This document shows, piece after piece, positions 14,004 through 14,223 of a stretch of 14,223 bases of DNA. The position numbers and the translations under genes were made by a program. The DNA comes from JANLQX01 sp031368095 (GTDB taxonomy: Bacteria; Actinomycetota; Acidimicrobiia; Acidimicrobiales; JANYDT01), in NCBI GenBank assembly GCA_031368095.1, contig JANLQX010000324.1, positions 1 through 14,223 of the forward strand, written 5' to 3'. The stretch's first letter is position 1. Every line of letters begins with the position of its first letter. The notes under the pieces are model-generated. The model made no database searches and had not been told where the DNA came from. It worked only from the letters and a program-made list of their open reading frames with translations.

Positions 14004-14223
14004 ATGGAGCGCCTGTTCGAACAGGTCCGGTCACGACGGGCGGCAGTAGCGGGAGGGGTCGCCGGCGCGGTGTTGCTGGTGGCGATCGTGAACGTCGTTC
14101 GATCAATTCAGCCCAGCGAGACGGTGGGGGTGTTGCTGTATATCCCGATCGTGGCGGCCGCATTGCTGTTCTCGGTACGCGGCGCGTTGGTGGCAGCGGC
14201 CGTGGCCACGGTTCTGTACGTGC
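14004..14223 (+). CDS. N-terminal part of a multi-pass membrane protein, possibly a sensor kinase or signalling protein (cut by window edge)
   Basis: ATG 14004 opens a frame that stays open to the window end (73 complete codons). Seen: a basic N-terminus MERLFEQVRSRRAAVAG, a first membrane segment GAVLLVAIVNVV (about 21-32), a short loop RSIQPSETVG, then a second segment VLLYIPIVAAALLFSVRG and the beginning of a third, ALVAAAVATVLYV. The pattern of a short N-terminal tail and closely packed segments with LLYIPIVAAALLF resembles DUF4118/MASE-type membrane sensor regions of histidine kinases or GGDEF proteins. No catalytic part is visible, so the function is only suggested. Confidence 0.65.
   Translation, partial: MERLFEQVRSRRAAVAGGVAGAVLLVAIVNVVRSIQPSETVGVLLYIPIVAAALLFSVRGALVAAAVATVLYV

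Overview
This high-GC window reads like chromosome from an environmental actinobacterium. Acidimicrobiia-like is my best guess, resting on the LLM-class oxidoreductase, the hexapeptide acyltransferase type, GTG starts and tight overlaps; it is not proven. I see no rRNA, tRNA, CRISPR array, insertion sequence or phage genes. The genes form short operons on both strands, and no stretch over 300 bases lacks a gene.

Left part (1-1375, minus strand): a ccdA-type membrane electron carrier is followed directly (TAA then ATG) by a secreted TlpA/Mpt53-like thioredoxin-fold protein. Its reading frame meets a TGA exactly where the first cysteine of the CxxC site belongs, then continues with family-typical sequence. 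A hairpin with bacterial SECIS-like geometry follows the TGA. The best reading is an exported selenoprotein with a U-x-x-C site, reduced by the neighbouring CcdA. The first 107 bases are a perfect 39-bp inverted repeat that folds this gene back on itself, almost certainly an amplification or assembly chimera at the contig end, so the gene is cut off there.

Middle (1535-5415 and beyond): a divergent orphan form-II CoxL/xanthine-dehydrogenase-like molybdopterin subunit has no small or medium subunit beside it. It converges through a long hairpin on a minus-strand operon of carboxylesterase B, a MOSC protein with an unusual N-terminal extension, and a hemolysin III (TrhA) membrane protein, all overlapping by a few bases. 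Next come a plus-strand hexapeptide acyltransferase and a minus-strand poly-gamma-glutamate hydrolase family gene whose 3' ends overlap by 89 bp, then a secreted protein with four Ig-like repeats.

Right part (9884-14223): an intergenic block with hairpins and a 54-bp-spaced repeat precedes a PlsC-type acyltransferase (minus). Divergent from it is a plus-strand run of a crotonase-fold protein lacking both classical catalytic glutamates, a nitroreductase and an LLM-class oxidoreductase. The window ends with a small membrane-anchored protein of unknown function (minus) and the start of a multi-membrane-segment protein, perhaps a sensor, that runs off the edge.

The strongest candidate for something new is the CcdA plus selenocysteine TlpA pair. 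The main competing explanation is a single-base sequencing error, made more plausible by the chimeric contig end.
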